Assembly (NCBI GenBank): GCA_031291615.1
Contig: JARLIS010000010.1
Location: 124,001 to 188,000, forward strand
DNA: 64,000 bases
Direction of reading: 5' to 3'
Source of the DNA: Parvibaculum sp.
GTDB taxonomy: Bacteria; Pseudomonadota; Alphaproteobacteria; Parvibaculales; Parvibaculaceae
Both the position numbers and the translations under genes were made by a program. How positions within the stretch are numbered: the stretch's first letter is position 1; every line of letters starts with the position of its first letter. Below are positions 56,858 through 64,000 of this stretch, one piece after another. The notes under the pieces were generated by a model. That model did no database searches. It saw nothing but the letters and a program-made list of their open reading frames with translations, and had not been told where the DNA came from.

Positions 56858-56871
56858 TTCGCCCGCGCAAT
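56858..56871. repeat. Right 14-bp direct repeat (target duplication)
   Basis: TTCGCCCGCGCAAT, identical to 54616-54629. It begins 4 bases outside the right inverted repeat as aligned. Confidence 0.7.
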
Positions 56872-56962
56872 GCCCTTCCCGTGCAGCAGGCTTTGCTCTT
56901 TTCGCCCGCGACTTCGCCCGAGACTTCCGCCATAAAGGCGGCCCCATCCGGCTAGAGCCGCC

Positions 56963-58213
56963 ATGACCGATATTCCGTCTTCCGCCGTCACCCTGCGCAG
57001 CGTCCTCGGCCAGCGCGATTTCCGCCTGTTCCTGTCGGGCCGCTTCCTCGGCACGCTCGGCGCGCAGATCCAGTCGGTCGCGGTCGGCTGGCAGGTCTAT
57101 GACATCACCCACAGCCCGATGGCGCTGGGTTTTGCGGGCCTCGCCCAGTTCCTGCCCATGGTGCTGCTGATCCTGCCCGCGGGCGACATTGCCGACCGCG
57201 TCGACCGGCGGCTCATCGTCGGCGCGAGCTATTTCCTCCAGGCCGTCGCCATCGCGCTCCTGATCGTGCTCACCCGTTTCGAAACGGCGGTCGCCTGGCC
57301 CTTCTACATCGTTCTGGTGCTGACGGGCGTGAGCCGCGCCTTTGCCGGGCCGGCGCTCCGCTCCTTCGTGCCGCTGCTCGTGTCGAAGCACCAGCTTCCG
57401 CGCGCCATCGCCATTTCCTCCTCCTCGTTTCAGGTCGCGGTCATCGGCGGCCCGGCGCTTGGCGGCTTCATCTATATAGGCGGGCCGCTCGCCGCCTATG
57501 CCGCCTGCCTTGCCTGCTTCCTCGCCGTGACGACGGCATTCCTGTTCGTCCGCACGCGCCACGAACAACAGCCTGCCGACCCGACGCTGACGGCCTTCGG
57601 CCGCGTGACCGCCGGCATCGCCTATATCCGCCAGAAGCCGATCATCCTCGGCGCGATCTCGCTCGATCTCTTCGCGGTCCTTTTCGGCGGGGCGACGGCG
57701 CTGATGCCGGTCTTCGCCCGCGACATTCTGCATGTCGGCCCGGAAGGGCTTGGCCTCCTGCGTTCCGCGCCCGCCATCGGTGCCGTGCTTGTCAATTTCC
57801 TGCTGATCGCAAGGCCGCTCCATCGCCACACCGGCCTCATCATGTTCGGCTGCGTCGCCATATTCGGTGTCGCCACCATCGTCTTCGGCCTGTCGGAATC
57901 CTTTCCGCTTTCGCTCGCCGCGCTTGTCGTCATGGGCGGTTCCGACATGGTGAGCGTCTATGTCCGCTCGACCCTGATCCCGCTTGCGACGCCGCAGGAC
58001 AAGCTCGGCCGCGTCAGCGCGGTCGATCTCCTCTTCATCAGCGCCTCGAACGAGCTTGGCGAATTTGAAAGCGGCGTCACCGCCGGCTGGTTCGGCACCG
58101 TGCCCGCCGTCGTCATCGGCGGTCTCGGCACCATCGGCGTCGTCGCGCTCTGGATGTGGCTCTTCCCGGCGCTCCGCAAGGTGGACCGCCTGATGGATGT
58201 GAAGCCCGATTAG
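56963..58213 (+). CDS. MFS transporter (EntS/MFS_3 type)
   Basis: A 416-residue major facilitator exporter with about 12 membrane helices. It has the loop motif GDIADRVDRRLIVGASYFLQ and MPVFARDILHVGPEGLGLLR, typical of the MFS_3 group that includes the enterobactin exporter EntS. The substrate is unknown. It begins about 90 bp right of the transposon end, which could affect its expression. Its stop overlaps the convergent ubiA by 4 bp. Confidence 0.9.
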   Translation: MTDIPSSAVTLRSVLGQRDFRLFLSGRFLGTLGAQIQSVAVGWQVYDITHSPMALGFAGLAQFLPMVLLILPAGDIADRVDRRLIVGASYFLQAVAIALLIVLTRFETAVAWPFYIVLVLTGVSRAFAGPALRSFVPLLVSKHQLPRAIAISSSSFQVAVIGGPALGGFIYIGGPLAAYAACLACFLAVTTAFLFVRTRHEQQPADPTLTAFGRVTAGIAYIRQKPIILGAISLDLFAVLFGGATALMPVFARDILHVGPEGLGLLRSAPAIGAVLVNFLLIARPLHRHTGLIMFGCVAIFGVATIVFGLSESFPLSLAALVVMGGSDMVSVYVRSTLIPLATPQDKLGRVSAVDLLFISASNELGEFESGVTAGWFGTVPAVVIGGLGTIGVVALWMWLFPALRKVDRLMDVKPD

Positions 58214-59127
58214 GTGAAGACGCGGCCGGCAACGATGGCCGCGAAGACGATCAGCCCGAAATCGCGGTTGGAGCGAAAGAGCGCGAGGCAGCGGTCGGCA
58301 TCGTCGATATCGAGCCTGAGGATCTGCGAGACGAGCTGCGACGCCGCGAGGAAAATGCCCGCGAAATAAATGCCGCCGAGCCCGGCGACGAAGCCGAGCG
58401 CAATGAGCGCCGCCGTCATCGCCGCATAAAAACCCCAGAGCCAGGTCTTCGTTGCCTGCCCGAAGCGCAGCGCCGTCGATTTGACGCCGATCAGCGCGTC
58501 GTCGTCCTTGTCCTGATGCGCATAGATGGTGTCGTAGCCGATGGTCCAGGCGATGGAGCCCGCATAGAGAAGCACGGGCGCAAGCGCGATCTCGTTCCGC
58601 GCCGCCGCATAGCCCATCAGCGCCCCCCAGTTGAAGGCGAGGCCAAGCACGGCCTGCGGCCAATAGGTGATGCGCTTCATGAAGGGATAGACGCCAACGA
58701 GCGCGAGCGAGGCAAGGCCGAGCGCGATGGCCGTGGGCGACAGCGACAGCAGAACCAGCAGCCCGGCAAGGCATTGCGCGGCGAGAAACGCCCATGCCGA
58801 CCTGACGCTGACCGCGCCGCTCGGAATGGGCCTGAGCTTCGTGCGCTCGACCAGGGCGTCGAAATCGCGGTCGACAATATCGTTGAAGGTGCAGCCCGCG
58901 CCGCGCATGACGACCGCGCCGATGGCGAAAAGGATCATCAGCCGGAGATCCGGCCAGCCGCCCGACGCAAGCGCGATCGACCACCAGCAGGGCAGCAGCA
59001 GCAGCCATGTGCCGATGGGCCGGTCGAGCCTCGCCAGCCGCATATAGGGCCGCGCGAAAGCGGGCGCATAAAGGTCCACCCAGTTCTGCGGCGCGGCGTC
59101 GGCTATGCGGGCGTCGGTTTCGGTCAT
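58210..59127 (-). CDS. ubiA: 4-hydroxybenzoate polyprenyltransferase
   Basis: Attaches the prenyl tail to 4-hydroxybenzoate in ubiquinone synthesis. The 305-residue membrane protein has nine or so helices and the two Asp-rich motifs: FNDIVDRDFDALVERTKLRP and YAHQDKDDDALIGVKS. It acts in the inner membrane. The NUDIX gene lies 4 bp upstream, so the two are probably cotranscribed. Confidence 0.95.
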   Translation of the reverse strand: MTETDARIADAAPQNWVDLYAPAFARPYMRLARLDRPIGTWLLLLPCWWSIALASGGWPDLRLMILFAIGAVVMRGAGCTFNDIVDRDFDALVERTKLRPIPSGAVSVRSAWAFLAAQCLAGLLVLLSLSPTAIALGLASLALVGVYPFMKRITYWPQAVLGLAFNWGALMGYAAARNEIALAPVLLYAGSIAWTIGYDTIYAHQDKDDDALIGVKSTALRFGQATKTWLWGFYAAMTAALIALGFVAGLGGIYFAGIFLAASQLVSQILRLDIDDADRCLALFRSNRDFGLIVFAAIVAGRVFT

Positions 59128-59131
59128 CGTC

Positions 59132-59626
59132 TCAGGGCTCGATGCGAAGGACAGGGTCAGGATAGCGCCCGGCGAGAATCTCCGGCAGATGCGTCCTGAG
59201 CGAGGTCGGAAAGAAAGTGTCGCGGCTTTTCAGAAGTGCGTCCATCTCCCACCATTTCATGTCCTTGACGACGGCGCGCTCAAGCTCCGTCCAGTGCGCG
59301 TCGCTCAAGCCCTCATGCTCGGCGAAGGCGACGACGAAGGTTTCCTGCAACAGCCGCGGCTCGCCCCGGACGGTGAGCACATGCTCGGTATACCAGACCG
59401 CAGGCCCGATCCGCGCCGCCTCGTGGCCCGTCTCCTCCGCAATCTCGCGGCGCACGGCCGCTTCGATATCCTCGCCCGGATCGATCTCGCCGCCTATCGT
59501 CACCCAATAGGCCTCGCGCTCCACCGCGCCCGTCGCCCCGCCGACATCGGGGTCGTGCATCCGCATGAGAAGAATGCGGCTCGACCGGTCGATGAGCAGC
59601 GCCCGGGCCGTCTTTCTGGTCTGCAT
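59132..59626 (-). CDS. NUDIX hydrolase
   Basis: A 164-residue NUDIX-family pyrophosphohydrolase. The Nudix box is complete in GEIDPGEDIEAAVRREIAEE, with TGH after it. The substrate is unknown; nucleotide sugars or oxidised nucleotides are typical. The ATG at 59626 (GGGAG upstream) is chosen over 59662. Confidence 0.9.
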   Translation of the reverse strand: MQTRKTARALLIDRSSRILLMRMHDPDVGGATGAVEREAYWVTIGGEIDPGEDIEAAVRREIAEETGHEAARIGPAVWYTEHVLTVRGEPRLLQETFVVAFAEHEGLSDAHWTELERAVVKDMKWWEMDALLKSRDTFFPTSLRTHLPEILAGRYPDPVLRIEP

Positions 59627-59659
59627 GGCCGATCGCTCCCGTTCGGCTATATTGATCGG

Positions 59660-59745
59660 CATGATCCGGCTTCACCGGCCATCCGCGCCTTGCTTCACTG
59701 CCGCAGCGTAAAGACGTGGATGCCCTGCATAAAGCGGGGCAGGAC
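59660..59745. repeat. Pair of REP-like elements (BIME-like)
   Basis: Two REP-like halves in opposite orientation: CCGGcttcaCCGG with CCATCCGC on the left, and TGGATGCCCTGC-ataaa-GCGGGGCA (59718-59741) on the right. They belong to the same TGGATGCC...GGCA family as the repeats near 12963. They fill the divergent gap between the NUDIX gene and rsmE. Confidence 0.55.
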
Positions 59746-59762
59746 GGAAAACGAGAAAATTC

Positions 59763-60548
59763 ATGCACGACGAAGACGACGACGCCGACCTCCGCTGCGC
59801 CACGGGCAAGACCCGGCTCTATGTCGATGCGCCGCTTGCGGCGGGTGCCGACGTCGTGCTGGACAAGGACCAGTCGCATTATCTGCTGAATGTGCTGCGC
59901 ATGGGCGCAGGCGGCCGCCTGCTCGTCTTCAACGGCCATAGCGGCGAATGGGCGGCGGAGATCGCCGAGGCGACGAAGAAATCCTGCCGCCTGCATGTCG
60001 AGGCGCAGACGCGGCCGCATGCGCCGCTCCCCGACATCTGGCTACTCTTCGCGCCGGTGAAGCGCGCGCGCCTCGACTTCATCGCCCAGAAGGCGACGGA
60101 AATGGGGGCGGGGCTTATCCAGCCCGTCATCACGCATCGCACCATCGTCTCGCGCGTCAAGGATGCGCGGCTTCAGGCGAATGTCGTCGAAGCGGCGGAA
60201 CAATGCGGCCTCGTCGCGCTGCCCGAAGTGCGCGAGGCTGAAAAGCTCGACGCCGTTCTCGACCGCTGGGAGAAGAACGCGCCCGGCCGCCGCATTCTCT
60301 TCTGCGACGAAGGCGCCGCCCCCGGCGGCGCGCAGGCGCAACTGGAAGCACTTGCGAAGCAGGGCGGGCGAGGCGGGCCTTTCGCGCTTCTCATCGGCCC
60401 GGAAGGCGGCTTCGACGATGCGGAACGCGCAAGGCTGCGCGCGCGGAAGGATACGGTCGCGCTGGCGCTCGGCCCCCGCATCATGCGGGCCGACACCGCC
60501 GCCATCGCCGCGCTCGCCGTGGTGCAACTGATGCTCGGCGACTGGTGA
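59763..60548 (+). CDS. rsmE: 16S rRNA (uracil-1498-N3) methyltransferase
   Basis: Methylates U1498 of 16S rRNA. The 261-residue SPOUT protein has the trefoil-knot motifs FALLIGPEGGFDDAERARL and ALALGPRIMRADTAAIAALA, and an N-terminal PUA-like domain (DKDQSHYLLNVLRMGAGG). It is cytosolic. It is followed 9 bp later by the flavodoxin-like gene, so probably in one transcript. Confidence 0.95.
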   Translation: MHDEDDDADLRCATGKTRLYVDAPLAAGADVVLDKDQSHYLLNVLRMGAGGRLLVFNGHSGEWAAEIAEATKKSCRLHVEAQTRPHAPLPDIWLLFAPVKRARLDFIAQKATEMGAGLIQPVITHRTIVSRVKDARLQANVVEAAEQCGLVALPEVREAEKLDAVLDRWEKNAPGRRILFCDEGAAPGGAQAQLEALAKQGGRGGPFALLIGPEGGFDDAERARLRARKDTVALALGPRIMRADTAAIAALAVVQLMLGDW

Positions 60549-60557
60549 GGACGCGCA

Positions 60558-61148
60558 ATGAAAGTGCTTCTCGTCTATGCCCACCCGGTTTCTGAAAGTT
60601 TCGTCGCCGCGATGCGCGACGCGGCGCTGAAGGGCCTTGCGCAGGCGGGCCACGAAATCCGCCTCGTCGATCTCTATGCCGAAAATTTCGAGCCGCGTCT
60701 TTCCCGCCAGGAGCGCCTCGACTATGAGGACGAAACGAAGAACACCGCGCAGGTCCGCAAGCACATTGACGACCTCGAATGGGCCGAAGGACTTGTCTTC
60801 GTCTTTCCGACATGGTGGTACGGGCTTCCCGCCATACTGAAAGGCTGGTTCGACCGCACCTTCGCCCCCGGCATCGCCTTTCACATGGCCGATGCGGGAA
60901 AAGTGATCCGCCCGGCCCTGACGAACATCCGGCTCCTTGTCGGCATCACAAGCTGCGGCTCGCCCTGGTGGTTTGCGAAATATGTCGGCGAGCCCCATCG
61001 CCGCATCATCATGCGCGGCATTCGCGCGCTCTGCGCCCGGCGCTGCAAGACGGTCTGGATGGCGATTTTCAATATGGACAGCGCCAGCGCCGAAGCCCGT
61101 ACGCGCTATCTGCGGAAAATCGAAACCCGGATGGCCGGATTGCGTTGA
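60558..61148 (+). CDS. NAD(P)H dehydrogenase (quinone)-like flavoprotein
   Basis: A 196-residue flavodoxin-fold oxidoreductase of the NQO/KefF type. It has the FMN/FAD-binding start MKVLLVYAHPVSESFVAAMR, the central FVFPTWWYGLPAILKGWFDR, and GITSCGSPWWFAKYVG. It reduces quinones or related acceptors with two electrons. The family is about 190-270 residues long, so this is a short form. The partner is unknown. Confidence 0.9.
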   Translation: MKVLLVYAHPVSESFVAAMRDAALKGLAQAGHEIRLVDLYAENFEPRLSRQERLDYEDETKNTAQVRKHIDDLEWAEGLVFVFPTWWYGLPAILKGWFDRTFAPGIAFHMADAGKVIRPALTNIRLLVGITSCGSPWWFAKYVGEPHRRIIMRGIRALCARRCKTVWMAIFNMDSASAEARTRYLRKIETRMAGLR

Positions 61149-61278
61149 GAAAGGCTCGCGTCTTTAGAGCTTGTCAGGCCGCGAGGGCGCTCCTACATCT
61201 TGCCGACGCAAAGGACCGGAAGGGCGGGGCGCCCGGCACTAACAACGCGGTCTTGTCATTATTCCAGGGGGCTCGTTC

Positions 61279-62649
61279 ATGAGCGTACTCGTTGCCGGGC
61301 CCGAGCCCATCACAAGCCGCGACGATCTCGTCGCCGCGCTGGAACGCGGCTCGAAGCCGAAAGATCAGTGGCGCATCGGCACCGAGCACGAGAAGTTTCC
61401 CTTCCGCCTCGCCGACAATTCCCCCGTTGCCTATGACGGCCCCCATGGCATTCGCGCCATGCTCGAAGGGCTGACGCGCTTCGGCTGGCTGCCGGTGAAG
61501 GAGGGCGAGACCATCATCGGCCTCGAAAGCCCGAAAGGCGGCGGCAATATTTCGCTGGAGCCGGGCGGCCAGTTCGAGCTGTCGGGCGCGGCGCTGGAAA
61601 CGCTGCATCAGACCTGCGCCGAGCTGCACGACCATCTGGCCCAGGTGAAGGAAGTGGGCGGCGAGCTCGGCCTCGGCTTCCTCGGCCTCGGCTTCACGCC
61701 CAACTGGCGGCGCGACCAGATCCCGGTCATGCCCAAGGGCCGCTACAAGATCATGACCGAGTACATGAAGAAGGTCGGGACCATGGGTCTCGACATGATG
61801 TACCGCTCCTGCACCGTGCAGGTGAACCTCGACTTCGCCTCCGAACCCGACATGGTGAAGAAGCTCCGCGTCGCCGTCGCGCTGCAACCGGCCGCGACCG
61901 CCATCTTCGCCAACTCTCCGTTCACGGAAGGAAAGCCGAACGGCTATCTCTCCTATCGCTCCCATGTCTGGACCGATACCGACCGTGCCCGCACGGGCAT
62001 GATCCCCTTCATCTTCGAAAGCGGCTTCGGCTTCGAGCAATACGTCGACTACGCGCTCGACGTGCCCATGTATTTCGTCTTCCGCAACGGCCGCTATGTC
62101 GATGTCACGGGCCAGTCCTTCCGCGACTTCATGGTCGGTAAGCTCCGCGGTCTCGAAGGCGAGACGCCGACGCGCGGCGACTGGATCAATCACCTGACGA
62201 CGATTTTCCCCGAAGCGCGCCTCAAGAACTACATGGAGATGCGCGGCGCCGATGGCGGCCCCTGGGCGCGCATCTGCGCGCTGCCCGCCTTCTGGGTCGG
62301 ACTTTTGTACGATCAGGCCTCGCTCGACGCGGCCTGGGATCTCGTGAAGGACTGGACGGCGGAAGAACGCCAGGCGCTCCGCGACGACGTTCCGCGCCTC
62401 GGCCTCAAGACGCCCTTCCGCAACGGTACGCTTCTCGATATCGCGCGCACGGCGGTCGAGATTTCCCGTGCCGGCCTCAAGGCCCGCGCGAAAGGCGACG
62501 GCGCGGGCTCGCGCGACGAAACGACCTTCCTCCATGCGGTTGAAGAAGTCGTCCGCACCGGCAAGTCGCCCGCCGACATAATGCTCGACGCCTATAACGG
62601 ACGCTGGGGCGGTTCGGTCGATCCGGTGTTCAAGGAGTATGCGTTCTAG
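61279..62649 (+). CDS. gshA: Glutamate-cysteine ligase (GCS2 type)
   Basis: Catalyses the first step of glutathione synthesis. The 456-residue protein is of the plant/alphaproteobacterial GCS2 type: [15 protein letters not shown], the ATP-site region [20 protein letters not shown], and [20 protein letters not shown]. It is cytosolic. The GST (48549) and possibly the MAPEG protein (34679) of this window could use its product. Confidence 0.95.
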   Translation: MSVLVAGPEPITSRDDLVAALERGSKPKDQWRIGTEHEKFPFRLADNSPVAYDGPHGIRAMLEGLTRFGWLPVKEGETIIGLESPKGGGNISLEPGGQFELSGAALETLHQTCAELHDHLAQVKEVGGELGLGFLGLGFTPNWRRDQIPVMPKGRYKIMTEYMKKVGTMGLDMMYRSCTVQVNLDFASEPDMVKKLRVAVALQPAATAIFANSPFTEGKPNGYLSYRSHVWTDTDRARTGMIPFIFESGFGFEQYVDYALDVPMYFVFRNGRYVDVTGQSFRDFMVGKLRGLEGETPTRGDWINHLTTIFPEARLKNYMEMRGADGGPWARICALPAFWVGLLYDQASLDAAWDLVKDWTAEERQALRDDVPRLGLKTPFRNGTLLDIARTAVEISRAGLKARAKGDGAGSRDETTFLHAVEEVVRTGKSPADIMLDAYNGRWGGSVDPVFKEYAF

Positions 62650-62681
62650 TCTATCGTCCGGCCGGAGTTTCGGAGGACGAT

Positions 62682-63191
62682 GTGCAACGCATCCTGATCA
62701 TAGGCTGCTCGGGCGGCGGCAAGTCGACGCTCGCCCGGTCGCTCGGGGCGAAGCTCGGCATATCCGTCACGCATCTCGACGCGCTTTGGTGGAAGCCGGG
62801 ATGGGTTGAAAGCGCAATCGAGGAATTTCGGCCGAGGGTCGCCGCCGTCGTCGCGGGCGAGAGCTGGATCGTCGACGGCAATTTCAGCCGCACTTTCGAC
62901 ATCCGCATGCCGCGCGCCGACACCATCGTCTGGGTCGATCAACCGCGTCTGGTTTGCCTCTGGCGCGCCTTCTGGCGGGCGGCGACGCAGTTCGGCCGCG
63001 TCCGTGCCGATCTCGCTCCCGGCTGCCCCGAGAAATTCGATCCGGAATTCTTCCGCTATATCTGGAATTTCCGGAAAGAGAACGAAGCCGAAATCGAGGC
63101 GGCGCTGGCGACGTTCGGTCGGCAGGCGAGGCTCGTCCGACTTCGCAGCGATGCCGAAATAGCAGCGTTCCTGTCCTCGCCGGCCGGCTAG
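62682..63191 (+). CDS. P-loop kinase-like protein (adenylate kinase/FlaR related)
   Basis: A 169-residue P-loop NTPase. Walker A is ILIIGCSGGGKSTLARSL, followed by HLDALWWKPGW, a pattern of the topology-modulation/adenylate-kinase-like group. The start is GTG at 62682. The substrate is unknown. It is 32 bp downstream of gshA, so may be in its transcript, and it overlaps the convergent glycosyltransferase by 4 bp. Confidence 0.85.
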   Translation: MQRILIIGCSGGGKSTLARSLGAKLGISVTHLDALWWKPGWVESAIEEFRPRVAAVVAGESWIVDGNFSRTFDIRMPRADTIVWVDQPRLVCLWRAFWRAATQFGRVRADLAPGCPEKFDPEFFRYIWNFRKENEAEIEAALATFGRQARLVRLRSDAEIAAFLSSPAG

Positions 63192-64000
63192 GTCGCGGGC
63201 GCCGGCAGCTTCAGCGGCTGCACCTTGTAGAGCAGGCTGCTCTCGATGCGCGTGAACGCGTCCTTGCCGACGACGGCGCCGTGCGCGATGTCGAACTCGG
63301 ACAGATTGATCCTGATCCATGTCGGCGAAAAACGGTCCCGCTCCGCCGTCTGGCGCAACAGGCGGATGATTTCCTCATAGATCGGCTTCGCTTCGCCCGG
63401 CTTCAGCGCCCGCCCCAGCATTCGCCGCAGATCGAATTTGAGGTGGAGATAGACATTGTTGATCTGGTCCTGCAACCAGATGTCCTTGATGGTCTGAAAC
63501 CGCGTCCGCATCTCGTTGGAATGCTGGATGGAGCTGACGAGCTCGCCGGGAAATGGCATTTCGCGCAAGCCCGCTGCACTGAGCGTATTCATCAGGTCTA
63601 TATCTTCCGCGCCCCAGCCCGAATAGATTTCGTCATAGCCGCCTACCGCCTCGAAGTCGGCGCGGTGCACGATGATGAAGCCGTAGAGCTGGTCGCTGCC
63701 GGGCCTCGGCCGGTAGTAGTGCCCCCGCTTCAGCAGCGGCAGCACTTTTTCCGTGAAGGACGGGTTGATCACCACATCGGCGTCGATGAAGGCGAGCCAG
63801 GGCGCGTCGCTCGCCGCCGCGCCCATATTGTTGGCGCGCGAGCGGGCAAAAAGCGGTTCGCCCTCGGCGCGGACGAGGCGCACGCCTGGAAAACTCGCCT
63901 CCACCCAGTCGCCCGTGCCGTCGGGACAGGAATAATCGACGACGACGCAATCGGCGCCGGGCTGCGCGGCCATCAGCGGCAGCGTCTGCTTCAGATGTTC
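63188..64000 (-). CDS. Glycosyltransferase family 2 protein, cut by window edge
   Basis: A family 2 glycosyltransferase without its N-terminus; the open frame continues past the right edge (EHLKQTLPLMAAQPGADCVV at the edge). The donor-binding DxD is FIDADVVINPSF, and YSGWGAEDIDLMNTLSAAG and the later GWG-like segment match the family's C-terminal galactosyltransferase-like region. It probably makes a surface polysaccharide. Acceptor and sugar are unknown. Confidence 0.85.
   Translation of the reverse strand, partial: EHLKQTLPLMAAQPGADCVVVDYSCPDGTGDWVEASFPGVRLVRAEGEPLFARSRANNMGAAASDAPWLAFIDADVVINPSFTEKVLPLLKRGHYYRPRPGSDQLYGFIIVHRADFEAVGGYDEIYSGWGAEDIDLMNTLSAAGLREMPFPGELVSSIQHSNEMRTRFQTIKDIWLQDQINNVYLHLKFDLRRMLGRALKPGEAKPIYEEIIRLLRQTAERDRFSPTWIRINLSEFDIAHGAVVGKDAFTRIESSLLYKVQPLKLPAPAT

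Larger units (their letters stand above)
56441..56962. other. Non-coding right part of the transposon and chromosomal junction
   Basis: From 56441 to about 56853 is AT-richer element DNA, then chromosome. No coding frame is convincing. It contains a GAATCGGA/TCCGATTC inverted repeat (56730-56758) and a minus-strand terminator-like hairpin GCCCTGCCA/TGGCAGGGC (56787-56815, followed by TTTT on that strand). The right inverted repeat (56833-56853) and direct repeat (56858-56871) follow. Confidence 0.65.

Noticed and set aside
56828..59008. 726-codon minus-strand frame over the MFS gene and ubiA
   Set aside because: Shadow frame. The MFS and ubiA genes have clear motifs in their own frames.

Overview
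This window is ordinary, densely packed chromosome from a high-GC alphaproteobacterium. The gene order (pmbA-cysQ-DUF4170, then msbA/DUF374-waaA-lpxK next to DUF2093-xseA), the hisS-hisZ-hisG block, and a CIRCE-controlled groESL point to the Hyphomicrobiales. Codon use and REP-type repeats would suit Parvibaculum or a relative, but that is inference. No rRNA, tRNA or CRISPR array was seen.

Layout. 1-4.5 kb: an edge-cut gene, then hisS, hisZ and hisG (histidyl-tRNA synthetase and the first histidine enzyme). 4.5-10.9 kb: lysR/tam, an FMO-SDR pair with a divergent TetR, a cupin and a beta-hydroxyacid dehydrogenase. 11-12.4 kb: a glyA paralogue behind a ZTP riboswitch with an overlapping terminator. 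12.5-17.4 kb: a HIT protein, REP repeats, an acyl-CoA dehydrogenase, groEL-groES with CIRCE, and a TetR. 17.5-22.7 kb: a D-threonine-aldolase-like enzyme, a Gfo/Idh/MocA oxidoreductase, a GNAT protein, an aminoglycoside-phosphotransferase-like kinase and purD. 22.9-34.5 kb: xseA, DUF2093, an M23 peptidase and the outer-membrane lipid cluster (LpxL-like acyltransferase, lpxK, waaA, DUF374, msbA-like exporter), then tspO, DUF4170, cysQ and pmbA. 34.7-41.8 kb: small membrane proteins, a PAS protein, a cytochrome b561 plus two YceI proteins, a transglutaminase-like peptidase, a DUF6101-like protein, an enoyl-CoA hydratase and an HdeD-like protein. 41.8-46.5 kb: a tightly overlapping minus-strand run (rluB, rsmD, HAD, maoC-like, ribF, ETF-beta-type methyltransferase). 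46.6-54.2 kb: tadA, acyl-CoA dehydrogenase, GST, a three-PAS histidine kinase, a second phosphotransferase and a TetR-desaturase operon.

54.6-56.9 kb is the one clear mobile region: an IS1595-family element bounded by near-identical inverted repeats (20 of 21 bases) and a 14-bp direct repeat. Besides the transposase it carries a 71-aa gene, a strongly structured non-coding stretch ending in a textbook terminator, and a 154-aa coiled-coil/winged-helix-like gene. This cargo, above all the candidate RNA, is the best candidate here for something undescribed.

57-64 kb: an MFS exporter, ubiA, a NUDIX hydrolase, rsmE, a quinone reductase-like flavoprotein, gshA, a P-loop kinase and an edge-cut glycosyltransferase.

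Themes are lipid metabolism (two acyl-CoA dehydrogenases, two kinase paralogues, two hydratases, a desaturase), envelope lipid A assembly, and one-carbon/purine metabolism (glyA under ZTP control, purD). Names rest on motif reading alone; no database search was run.
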